A program made the position numbers and the translations under genes. Positions 1 through 6,686 of a stretch of 11,043 nucleotides of DNA are shown here, piece by piece. The notes below the pieces were generated by a model. That model ran no database searches, was not told the DNA's origin, and worked only from the letters and a program-made list of their open reading frames with translations. The DNA is from an uncultured Collinsella sp. GTDB lineage: Bacteria; Actinomycetota; Coriobacteriia; Coriobacteriales; Coriobacteriaceae. Positions within the stretch are counted from its first letter, which is position 1. Every line of letters starts with the position of its first letter. The DNA is taken from positions 1-11,043 of the forward strand of contig CAUAJB010000063.1 of the NCBI GenBank assembly GCA_958429225.1. Reading direction: 5' to 3'.

Positions 1-48
1 TGAAGTTGAACGTCAGATTGTCCAAATGCGGCCCGCGCAGCGTCGAGC

Positions 49-77
49 AGTTACGCGGTTCGTAGAACCGCGTAACT
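49..77. repeat. Perfect 13-bp palindrome abutting the queA stop codon
   Basis: The arms AGTTACGCGGTTC (49-61) and GAACCGCGTAACT (65-77) are perfect reverse complements around a 3-base loop, GTA. The last base of the queA stop codon forms the end of the stem. Neither strand has a run of T after the stem, so it is not a classical intrinsic terminator. It could still stabilise the queA mRNA 3' end or act with Rho. Its perfection and GC-rich arms also resemble dispersed palindromic elements of high-GC genomes, perhaps together with the non-coding bases at 1-48. That second reading is inference and needs a genome-wide search. Confidence 0.6.
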
Positions 78-1288
78 TACAAAATGAGCATCGCGTCGCC
101 AAAGCTGAAGAAGCGGTAGCGCTCCTCGATGGCGGCGGCGTAGGCATCCATGATCTGGTCGCGGGTGGCAAGCGCGCTCACGAGCATCATGAGCGTGGAG
201 CGCGGCACGTGGAAGTTTGTGATCAGCGCGTCGACCACGTGATAGGTCGATCCGGGCATGAGGTAGAGCTGCGTCGTGGCGTTCTCGCGCACCACGATGT
301 CACCGCGGCCAAGTGTATCGGCCCCGTCCTCGCGGCCCTCAAAATAGCGCGCCGTCACAGCCGGATCGGACACCGGCGCGTCCGCGTCAAACGCGCTCTC
401 GAGCGAGCGCACTGCGGTAGTGCCGACGGCGATCACACGATGGCCCTCGGCCTTCGCCTTATGCACAGCGTCGACAACCTCCTGCGACACGTGGTAGCGC
501 TCGGTGTGCATCACGTGCTGTGTAGGGTCGTCCTCCTCCACCAGACGGAAGGTATCGATACCCACCTCGAGCTCGACGGCGGCAAACTTCGCACCTTTGG
601 CCTCGATAGCGGCCATGAGCTCGGGAGTAAAGTGAAGACCCGCCGTAGGAGCGGCAGCCGAGTGCTCCTCCTTCATGGCGTAGACGGTCTGGTACTTCTC
701 GGGATCGCCCTCGTAATCGGTAATGTAGGGCGGCAGCGGCACGTGGCCGGCTGCGTGGATGGCCTCGTCGAGCGTGCGCGGCTCGCCGGCGGCATTGCAG
801 CCGGCCGGCTCAAAGCGCACCAGGCGGCCGCCGCGGCTATCGGTGACAAAGTCGACGACCTCGGCCGTCAGCACCACGGGCGCGCCCTCGGGCGCATGGG
901 CGCCGCCCGCACGATACTCAATCTGAGCACCGGGCTTCAGGCGCTTACCCGGCTTGACCAGGCACTCCCAGACATGGCCCAGCGGATCCACATCCTCGCG
1001 GCGCTTGAGCAGCAGCGTCTCGACCACGCCGCCCGAGCCGGCCTTGCGACCGATCAGGCGGGCCGGCATCACGCGCGTCTTGTTGATGACGAGCACGTCG
1101 CCCGGCTCGATATAGTCGATGATGTCGCGGAAGATGCGGTGCTCAACGGTACCGCCGTGCTCCAGCGGCGTTCCCGCCTGGGAGCCCTTGCGATCAACCA
1201 CCAGCAGGCGGCAGGAGTCGCGCGGCTCGGCAGGAGCTTGGGCAATCAGTTCCTCGGGAAGGTTGTAGTCAAAATCATCGGTACGCAT
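77..1288 (-). CDS. queA: S-adenosylmethionine:tRNA ribosyltransferase-isomerase QueA
   Basis: QueA transfers and isomerises the ribosyl part of S-adenosylmethionine onto 7-aminomethyl-7-deazaguanine at tRNA position 34. The product is epoxyqueuosine, and the enzyme is cytoplasmic. The 403-residue product opens with DDFDYNLPEELIAQ, typical of the family. It carries YQTVYA (199-204), AAAPTAGLHF (211-220), VGTTAVRSLE (288-297), ALITNFHVPRST (354-365) and the C-terminal YRFFSFGDAMLI. It is longer than the usual roughly 340-360 residues because of extra segments near residues 35-50 and 300-335. The reading frame stays open to a GTG at 1303, but the ATG at 1288 is preferred. It is preceded by GAAAGAGG at suitable spacing and begins where family members begin. 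The gene lies downstream of arcB on the same strand across a 133-bp gap that contains a strong hairpin. queH, which encodes the next enzyme, lies about 6 kb away. Confidence 0.97.
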   Translation of the reverse strand: MRTDDFDYNLPEELIAQAPAEPRDSCRLLVVDRKGSQAGTPLEHGGTVEHRIFRDIIDYIEPGDVLVINKTRVMPARLIGRKAGSGGVVETLLLKRREDVDPLGHVWECLVKPGKRLKPGAQIEYRAGGAHAPEGAPVVLTAEVVDFVTDSRGGRLVRFEPAGCNAAGEPRTLDEAIHAAGHVPLPPYITDYEGDPEKYQTVYAMKEEHSAAAPTAGLHFTPELMAAIEAKGAKFAAVELEVGIDTFRLVEEDDPTQHVMHTERYHVSQEVVDAVHKAKAEGHRVIAVGTTAVRSLESAFDADAPVSDPAVTARYFEGREDGADTLGRGDIVVRENATTQLYLMPGSTYHVVDALITNFHVPRSTLMMLVSALATRDQIMDAYAAAIEERYRFFSFGDAMLIL

Positions 1289-1306
1289 CTTTGCCTCTTT
1301 CACAAA

Positions 1307-1337
1307 GCGCGTCAGTCGAAAAAATCGACTGACGCGC
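1307..1337 (-). promoter_or_regulatory. 13-bp hairpin between arcB and queA, in the queA leader
   Basis: The arms GCGCGTCAGTCGA (1307-1319) and TCGACTGACGCGC (1325-1337) pair perfectly around a 5-base loop, AAAAA on the plus strand and TTTTT on the minus strand. On the minus strand the stem is followed by only CTTTGTG, then the queA ribosome binding site and ATG, with the stem ending 18 bases before the ATG. No promoter fits between hairpin and start, so any queA transcript must carry it. It may end the arcDAB message weakly, act as an attenuator, or protect the 5' end of queA mRNA. Further upstream, 1368-1415 can form a weaker nested stem (GTTGAGA with TCTCAAC, and AAACAG with CTGTTT). Confidence 0.5.
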
Positions 1338-1421
1338 GCATCATTCTCCCCTGTATCCTATCAGCTTGTTGAGAGAAATATAGTATGGAAACAGATTTGC
1401 GACTGTTTTCTCAACGCCCCG

Positions 1422-2432
1422 CTACTTAAGCGTTGCGTACATCACCGCCTTAATCGTATGCATGCGATTCTCCGCTTCTTGGAAAACACGAGACTTATCG
1501 GACTCAAAAACCTCGTCCGTGACTTCCATTTCGGTAACTCCAAACTTCTCAGCAATTTCGGCACCAACAGTAGTATTAGTATCGTGGAAGCTCGGAAGGC
1601 AGTGGAGGAAAATCGCCTCGGGCTTTGCCATAGACATCACCTCAGCGGTCACACGATACGGCGACATGAGCTTAATGCGGCTTTCCCACAGCTCTGCGGG
1701 CTGACCCATGCCAACCCAAACATCCGTGTAAATTACATCGGCATCACGAGCGCCTTCCTCAATATCCTCTGTAATGGTAATCGTCGATCCATGCTCGGCC
1801 GCAATACGACTACATTCTGCAAGGAGTTCAGGATCATAGGATGTAGCCCCCTCCGAATTTCCCCCGATTGGGCCGCAAGAACAGTAGTTAATGCCGAGCT
1901 TAGCGCAAATGACCATGAGCGAATCAGCGACGTTTCCGGCCGCCTTACCAAAAAAAGTAAGTTTCCTGCCCTTAATCTCTCCAAACTCTTCACGTATGGT
2001 CAGAATATCGGCAAGCACTTGAGTCGGGTGAAATTCAGTAGTCAGCCCATTCCAAACGGGAACCCCAGCTTTTGCAGCAAGCTCCTCAACCTTCGCCTGT
2101 TCAAAGCCGCGGTATTCAATTCCGTCATACATGCGGCCAAGGACGCGAGCCGTGTCCTCAATCGACTCCTTTTTGCCCATCTGAGACGAGCCCGGATCCA
2201 AATAAGTTACACCCATGCCAAGGTCAAGTGCACCAACTTCGAAGGCGCAGCGAGTACGCGTGGAAGTCTTCTCAAATAGCAAAACAATATTCTTGCCTTC
2301 AAGGTATTTATGCGGAACACCGGCACGCTTCATGCTTTTGAAGTTAGCAGAAAGCTCAAGCAGATACTCAATCTCTTCCGTCGTGTAATCAAGCAGCTTC
2401 AGAAAACTGCGCCCAGCGATATTAACACCCAT
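1422..2432 (-). CDS. arcB: Ornithine carbamoyltransferase, catabolic type (ArcB)
   Basis: In the deiminase pathway this cytoplasmic enzyme splits citrulline with phosphate into ornithine and carbamoyl phosphate. Numbered from the upstream ATG at 2441, the sequence has the carbamoyl phosphate motif STRTR (60-64), SSQMGKKES (85-93), FHPTQ (137-141), YTDVW (238-242) and HCLPSFHD (280-287). It ends in the classical ENRMHTIKAVM region. Length (336-339 residues) is normal. The ATG at 2441 directly touches the GGGAG ribosome binding site, with no spacer, so the ATG at 2432 with 9 bases of spacing is the better start. Odd points: the ornithine loop usually reads SMG but here is GMG (244-246), and GDARNN is replaced by GKAAGN (165-170). 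The gene is last in the antiporter-arcA-arcB operon, 32 bases after arcA. A biosynthetic (argF) role cannot be excluded, but the operon argues for catabolism. Confidence 0.93.
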   Translation of the reverse strand: MGVNIAGRSFLKLLDYTTEEIEYLLELSANFKSMKRAGVPHKYLEGKNIVLLFEKTSTRTRCAFEVGALDLGMGVTYLDPGSSQMGKKESIEDTARVLGRMYDGIEYRGFEQAKVEELAAKAGVPVWNGLTTEFHPTQVLADILTIREEFGEIKGRKLTFFGKAAGNVADSLMVICAKLGINYCSCGPIGGNSEGATSYDPELLAECSRIAAEHGSTITITEDIEEGARDADVIYTDVWVGMGQPAELWESRIKLMSPYRVTAEVMSMAKPEAIFLHCLPSFHDTNTTVGAEIAEKFGVTEMEVTDEVFESDKSRVFQEAENRMHTIKAVMYATLK

Positions 2433-2441
2433 ATTCGCCAT

Positions 2442-2446
2442 CTCCC
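2442..2446 (-). promoter_or_regulatory. Ribosome binding site that decides the arcB start
   Basis: GGGAG on the minus strand lies directly against the ATG at 2441 but 9 bases from the in-frame ATG at 2432. The second spacing is functional, so translation most likely begins at 2432. Confidence 0.5.
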
Positions 2447-2464
2447 ATCACAGTGGATTTGCAA

Positions 2465-3709
2465 CTAAATATCTTCGCGCCAGAAGGGCATGCTCATGCA
2501 GCGCGGGCCACCACGACCGCGGGACAGTTCCTCGGAGGGAACGACCAAAAGTTCCAAACCGTTCTTGTAGAGCTCATCATTTGTGACAACATTGCGCTCG
2601 TAAACACAGACTTTACCAGGAGCAACGGCAAGAGTGTTCGACCCGTCGTTCCACTGCTCGCGAGATGCCTCAACCATATCGCCGGCACCGCACTCAATAA
2701 GCTGCACCTTCTCCACGCCAGTAGCCATTTCAAGAATATGTTCAAGCGTGTCATCAATCTCTTGAACAGCGACCATTCCCTCAGAGTCACCACGAGTCAG
2801 ACGATAAACACGAAGGGTCTCAAAAATACCGGGATAAACTGTGAACTTATCGAAATCCACCATGGTGCAAACGGTGTCAAGATGCATGTAAGCATAGCCG
2901 TTGGGGATTTTAATAGCGTAAACGGTATCGATCTCAGAATTCCCAGATCCCCAGAACAAATTCTTTGCAAGCTCCTCAATCGCAGCCGCCTCAGTTCGCT
3001 GGCTAATTCCAATAGCCAAGGTATGAGCGTTAATGTTAAGCACATCACCGCCCTCGATATGCCAGGGATTCTTATGGTCGTACCAAATCGGAGTCCCTAC
3101 ATAATCGGGATGGTATTTGAAAATCGCTTCGTAGAAGGGCACTTCACGATCTCGCTGTTTCCAATACATATGGTGAAGCAGAACGCCTTTGCCCACGGAA
3201 GCAAGAGGATCGCGAGAGAAATATGAACTCGGAAGAGGCTTCAACACCAAATCATCGGGCTTCGCATCCTCATTATCCATCATACTAAGCGTAGTCGAAA
3301 CGCGAGGCAGCTCAAGGTCACGATAACGATACCCCCCCATAGCCTCAAGTACAAACTGATACGAATCTGAAATAGCGTCGAGCTTTTCACGAACAGCCTG
3401 CTCAAGCATAGGATTGACAATCCCGCTCTCAGCCATAAATGTATCGGTAAACTCAGCGCGAGCCGAGGGGCATGCATCCAGCGCTTCAGCAACGAGTTTC
3501 TCCATATAGAGAACCTCAACACCTTCGCTCCTCAGAAGATCCGCAAAGGCATCATGCTCCTTTTGGGCCACATCAAGATAGAAACAGTCGTGAATCCAGA
3601 CATCATCGAACTCTTCTGCCTTTACGTTCACAAGGTCACGACCGGGGCGGTGAAGCACAACTTTCTTGAGCTTACCAATCTCGCTGTGTACATTCAGTCC
3701 TTTAGACAT
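2465..3709 (-). CDS. arcA: Arginine deiminase (ArcA)
   Basis: This cytoplasmic enzyme hydrolyses arginine to citrulline and ammonia, the first step of the deiminase pathway. The 414-residue product has the full family signature: LHRPG (19-23), DVAQKEHDAFADLL (46-59), FSRDP (164-168) with catalytic Asp167, EGGD (219-222) with Glu219, HLDTV (276-280) with His276 and Asp278, REQWNDGSNT (350-359), and SRGRGGPRCMSMP (396-408) with nucleophile Cys404. Arg399 matches the arginine that binds the substrate carboxylate in the Pseudomonas enzyme. Every residue I would require for activity is present. The gene follows the antiporter by 28 bases and is followed by arcB. GGAG lies 8 bases before the ATG. 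A second, divergent deiminase lies on the other strand beyond the antiporter. Confidence 0.97.
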   Translation of the reverse strand: MSKGLNVHSEIGKLKKVVLHRPGRDLVNVKAEEFDDVWIHDCFYLDVAQKEHDAFADLLRSEGVEVLYMEKLVAEALDACPSARAEFTDTFMAESGIVNPMLEQAVREKLDAISDSYQFVLEAMGGYRYRDLELPRVSTTLSMMDNEDAKPDDLVLKPLPSSYFSRDPLASVGKGVLLHHMYWKQRDREVPFYEAIFKYHPDYVGTPIWYDHKNPWHIEGGDVLNINAHTLAIGISQRTEAAAIEELAKNLFWGSGNSEIDTVYAIKIPNGYAYMHLDTVCTMVDFDKFTVYPGIFETLRVYRLTRGDSEGMVAVQEIDDTLEHILEMATGVEKVQLIECGAGDMVEASREQWNDGSNTLAVAPGKVCVYERNVVTNDELYKNGLELLVVPSEELSRGRGGPRCMSMPFWREDI

Positions 3710-3737
3710 TCCTGTTACTCCATTTCAGCCATGAAAC

Positions 3738-5180
3738 CTACAGGGCAATAAGTCCCGAGATTGCTACGAATACGATATTGATGAGCGACACGACCAAGAA
3801 GAATTTCCAAACGGTCTTCCACCACTGGCCAAGCTTGATCTTGCACACGCCCAAACCCGCTACAAGAATGGCGCTAGTAGGACAGATCAAAGACATCGTC
3901 GCGCTACCCATGGAGAGAGCCCACACGGCGGCCTCGGGATTAAGGCCCATGAGTTCGGTCAAAGGTCCAAAAATGGGAGCGGTCAGTGCTGCAAGGCCAG
4001 ATGAGCTGGGAACCAGAATCGCCAGGAGGTTCTCAACCGCATAAAGAAGCGTAGTAAAGAGAACCGCCGGGATGCCGCCCAGACCAGTGGCGAGCGCATT
4101 GAGGATGGTATCGATGATCATGCCGTCAGAGGCAATGACAAGGATGCCACGCGCAAGTCCAACGACAATTGCCGAGAAAGCAAAGTCAGCGATACCCGCA
4201 ACAAATTCCTGAGCGATGACGTCCTGACTAAAGCCCGCAATAACACCAGCCAACAGGCCCATGGCCAAAAAGACCGCAGAAATCTCGTTCATATACCAGC
4301 CCTGGGTCACAAGTCCCCAGATGATAAGGCACATACCAGCGATAAATACCGCAAGCACGCCTTTTTGACGACCCGTAAATTCCGCGTCAAGGGCAGATTC
4401 ATCGGCAGCGAACTCGACTTTCTTGGCGATATCATCCTCAAATGTGATCGATGACTCAGGGTTCTTCTTTACCCTTCGTGCATAGAGGACAACCCAAGTA
4501 ATTGCAACAGCAGTCAAAACAACCCAGGCAATCATACGCAGCCACAGCTGGGGGTTGCCCTGAATACCAAGAATACCTTGCGCAATGAGAACATTAAACG
4601 GATTAATCGTTGAGGCGATGTAACCCGTGCGCGCTCCAACGAACACGACCATGAACGCCGTCATCGAGTCGAAGCCCATAGCCATCATAATTGGCATGAA
4701 GATCGCAAAGAACGGGAGAGTTTCTTCCGCCATGCCAAAGCTCGTTCCGCCCAATGCAAAGAGAACCATCGCAATAGGAATAATTAGAATGTCTTTGTTC
4801 TTAAAGCGGCGAACGACACGACCCATTCCGCTCGTGATAGCGCCCGTTTTAGTAATAACCTGAAACGAACCGCCCACAATCAAGATGAATGCAACGACCT
4901 CAATTGCCTCTTGTATACCGCGCGTTGGAGCCTGAAGAACATCGAAGACGCCTTGTCTGAGATCTACTTCATCCCCGGTTTCCTCGTCAATATATGTCTT
5001 TTCACTCTGCTCATACGTACCTGCGACAGTGACTTCACGACCGTTCACCTCCTGACGCTGATAGGACCCAGAGGGAACAATCCACGTGAGAACAGCGAAG
5101 ATGACCATAAGTGCAAAGATGATCGCATATACGTGCGGGACCTTGAACTGCTTGATGCCTTTCGAACTTTCCGCTGCCAT
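3738..5180 (-). CDS. YfcC-family arginine/ornithine antiporter (ArcD-like)
   Basis: This membrane transporter probably exchanges external arginine for ornithine made by the pathway. The 480-residue product has a first membrane segment at about 16-36, followed by an outside-type polar stretch (about 37-90). About ten more hydrophobic segments follow, with a hydrophilic central loop at about 233-273. GGTSFGMAEETLPFF (144-158), STINPFN (190-196) and LVPSSSGLAALTAP (389-402) are hallmarks of the YfcC / C4-dicarboxylate anaerobic carrier family. This family supplies the arginine-ornithine antiporter in several lactic acid bacteria and streptococci. The open frame extends to 5258, but the ATG at 5180 is preceded by AAGGAGGAGAT, a near-perfect ribosome binding site, and begins a normal N-terminus. 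It is the first gene of the operon with arcA and arcB. The substrate is assigned from gene context; the family also includes carriers for other amino acids and carboxylates. Confidence 0.88.
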   Translation of the reverse strand: MAAESSKGIKQFKVPHVYAIIFALMVIFAVLTWIVPSGSYQRQEVNGREVTVAGTYEQSEKTYIDEETGDEVDLRQGVFDVLQAPTRGIQEAIEVVAFILIVGGSFQVITKTGAITSGMGRVVRRFKNKDILIIPIAMVLFALGGTSFGMAEETLPFFAIFMPIMMAMGFDSMTAFMVVFVGARTGYIASTINPFNVLIAQGILGIQGNPQLWLRMIAWVVLTAVAITWVVLYARRVKKNPESSITFEDDIAKKVEFAADESALDAEFTGRQKGVLAVFIAGMCLIIWGLVTQGWYMNEISAVFLAMGLLAGVIAGFSQDVIAQEFVAGIADFAFSAIVVGLARGILVIASDGMIIDTILNALATGLGGIPAVLFTTLLYAVENLLAILVPSSSGLAALTAPIFGPLTELMGLNPEAAVWALSMGSATMSLICPTSAILVAGLGVCKIKLGQWWKTVWKFFLVVSLINIVFVAISGLIAL

Positions 5181-5184
5181 ATCT

Positions 5185-5191
5185 CCTCCTT
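5185..5191 (-). promoter_or_regulatory. Strong ribosome binding site of the antiporter gene
   Basis: AAGGAGG on the minus strand lies 4 bases before the ATG at 5180. It decides that start over the longer open frame reaching 5258. Confidence 0.75.
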
Positions 5192-5303
5192 CATTCCTTT
5201 TCCCATCTATCCAGCTGGCACCATAAATGTATGAGGTTGCTCGGCGGTGGTCGGCCAACCATCGCCATCGTGTCGCTTTTCACCTATGAACGGCAGCTAA
5301 AGT

Positions 5304-5351
5304 GACGTTATTAATCAATCTGATATTTAAAATTGATGTTATTTATCAATT
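5304..5351. promoter_or_regulatory. Putative operator: repeated ATCAAT sites in the divergent arc control region
   Basis: The 253 bases between the two divergent operons (5181-5433) contain no gene. Inside them a 16-base direct repeat, GAYGTTATTWATCAAT, occurs at 5304-5319 and 5335-5350, with two differences and 31 bases start to start, about three helix turns. The second copy also belongs to an inverted repeat, AATTGAT (5331-5337) with ATCAATT (5345-5351), separated by 7 bases. There are thus three ATCAAT half-sites (5314-5319 plus, 5332-5337 minus, 5345-5350 plus). The block lies 83 bases before the deiminase paralogue and about 124 bases before the antiporter, so one bound protein could control both directions. 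The XRE regulator at 6687 is the nearest candidate. The spacing does not match FNR (TTGAT-N4-ATCAA), and I do not see a clear ArgR box. Confidence 0.5.
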
Positions 5352-5404
5352 ACATACGTCTTTTAACTTTTCCGCAACACAACAAGAAACCTGCCTTAGC
5401 CTTA

Positions 5405-5410
5405 TATAAA
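5405..5410 (+). promoter_or_regulatory. Possible -10 box for the deiminase paralogue-regulator pair
   Basis: TATAAA, inside an AT-rich stretch at 5402-5411, would give a start of transcription near 5417, about 17 bases before the ATG. No good -35 box lies 16-18 bases upstream, which would fit a promoter that needs an activator. The ribosome binding site AGGAG (5423-5427) follows, 6 bases before the start codon. Confidence 0.35.
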
Positions 5411-5433
5411 AACCAGCAGGACAGGAGACAGAC

Positions 5434-6684
5434 ATGCAAGGCGTACACATAACAAATGAAATCGGTCATTTAAAAGCCGTACTTGTCCATCGACCAGGAA
5501 CTGAAACACAAAACTACCCTGATGCCGACTTCAGCCAAGTTTTCTCCCTGCGAAAATGGAGCGGTCGTTTTGACCTCGACAAAGCAATATATGAGCACGA
5601 TTCCATGGTTCAATTGCTTGAGAAGCATGGCGTAGAAACCATTGAAATTAGGGACCTTCTCGAAGACTCGCTTGAAACTGAGCCCCAATCACTTAAATGT
5701 TTTATTGATGACTACCTCCGTTGCAGTGGGGCAACAGGCAGAGAGTTCCTCGAGACAATAACCCAGCTGTTTGAGAACGCTAAGAACACCCAGGAATTGG
5801 TGAATATAGTACTTAACGGCATTCGCTTTGGAGACACTGAGCTATGTTCAAACCAGTCGGAAACACTACGGGCGCTCGTGCACGAGCAATTTGACCCCGC
5901 CTCGCTCTTGGTCAATCCCCTCAACACGCTTTTTTTCACTCGTGATCCTGCTGTGGTAGTCGGAGACGGCATCATCCTAAATCATATGTATTGGCCTGAG
6001 CGTGATCGTGAGGTCGCCTTATACCGGCAGATATTCACCCACCACAAGATCATGGGAGAAACCCCGGTATGTGATTTGAACAGGAGTAGTTACCATATCG
6101 AAGGCGGAGACATTCTTGTTATCAGTGCTAAGACATTATTAGTTGGAATCTCTGACCGAACTGAACCCGCCGCCGTCGAGTCACTTGCCAAAGAGCTCCT
6201 GACCTCAAATAAATTCCAGACTACCGAGCTAATTGCGATTCGAGTCCCCTCTGACGGGCTGCGTATCCACCTCGATACGTTCATAAGTAGAATTGATCAC
6301 GACGCGTTCCTCATCGATCGTGAGATATGCAATGCCGTTGATGCATACAGCATTCAACTAAAACGATCCGGAAAGGGCCTTACGATCACTCCTATCGATC
6401 GCACGATTCCGGAAATACTCTCTGCAGCCTGTTGCGAACCAATAAAAGTAATTGACTGCGGAGGCGGGAATCAAACCGCCTACGAAAGAGAGCGCCGGAA
6501 CAACGCAACGTCTATCCTTGCGCTCTCGCCAGGAAAACTATGCGTATATGAAGAAAACGTTTGGACCAACGAAGCGCTTGAGAAAGCAGGAATGGAATTA
6601 TTCCCGTTATCCATTGACGAGCTCACCAAAGGCTATGGTGGCACAAACTGTCTATGCCTCCCTCTGTGGCGAGAGGATCTATAG
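5434..6684 (+). CDS. Divergent arginine deiminase paralogue, substrate uncertain
   Basis: The 416-residue protein has the amidinotransferase/deiminase fold along its whole length: VHRPG (18-22), YEHDSMVQLL (53-62), LFFTRDP (166-172), HMYWPERDRE (184-193), HIEGGD (221-226), GISDRTE (238-244), HLDTF (279-283) and LPLWREDL at the end. Catalytic Asp171, Glu223, His279, Asp281 and Cys406 are all kept. Other signatures are lost. The SRGRGGPRC segment of true deiminases is TKGYGGTNC (398-406), so the arginine that binds the substrate carboxylate is Tyr401. REQWNDGSN is replaced by EREr-RNNATS around 351-360, and GxGD by GGGN (343-346). It may therefore act on a modified arginine, act slowly, or serve as a sensor. 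The ATG at 5434 has AGGAG 6 bases upstream. The stop codon lies 2 bases before the regulator gene, so the two are surely cotranscribed. Its AT-richer codons (ATA, TTA, AGA) differ from the flanking genes. Confidence 0.88.
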   Translation: MQGVHITNEIGHLKAVLVHRPGTETQNYPDADFSQVFSLRKWSGRFDLDKAIYEHDSMVQLLEKHGVETIEIRDLLEDSLETEPQSLKCFIDDYLRCSGATGREFLETITQLFENAKNTQELVNIVLNGIRFGDTELCSNQSETLRALVHEQFDPASLLVNPLNTLFFTRDPAVVVGDGIILNHMYWPERDREVALYRQIFTHHKIMGETPVCDLNRSSYHIEGGDILVISAKTLLVGISDRTEPAAVESLAKELLTSNKFQTTELIAIRVPSDGLRIHLDTFISRIDHDAFLIDREICNAVDAYSIQLKRSGKGLTITPIDRTIPEILSAACCEPIKVIDCGGGNQTAYERERRNNATSILALSPGKLCVYEENVWTNEALEKAGMELFPLSIDELTKGYGGTNCLCLPLWREDL

Positions 6685-6686
6685 CC

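Noticed and set aside
26..1372. 448-codon open frame on the plus strand opposite queA
   Set aside because: It is a GC-rich shadow of queA, whose product has clear family motifs. The frame has no recognisable domain and no ribosome binding site.
1304..1421. preQ1 riboswitch upstream of queA
   Set aside because: The region holds a simple perfect hairpin and AT-rich sequence, not the small pseudoknot with A-rich tail of the known classes.
2453..3226. 257-codon plus-strand open frame opposite arcA
   Set aside because: It is a shadow of arcA, which has all catalytic motifs in the other strand.
5331..5351. FNR box in the divergent control region
   Set aside because: The arms resemble TTGAT and ATCAA, but the spacer is 7 bases rather than the 4 needed for FNR.
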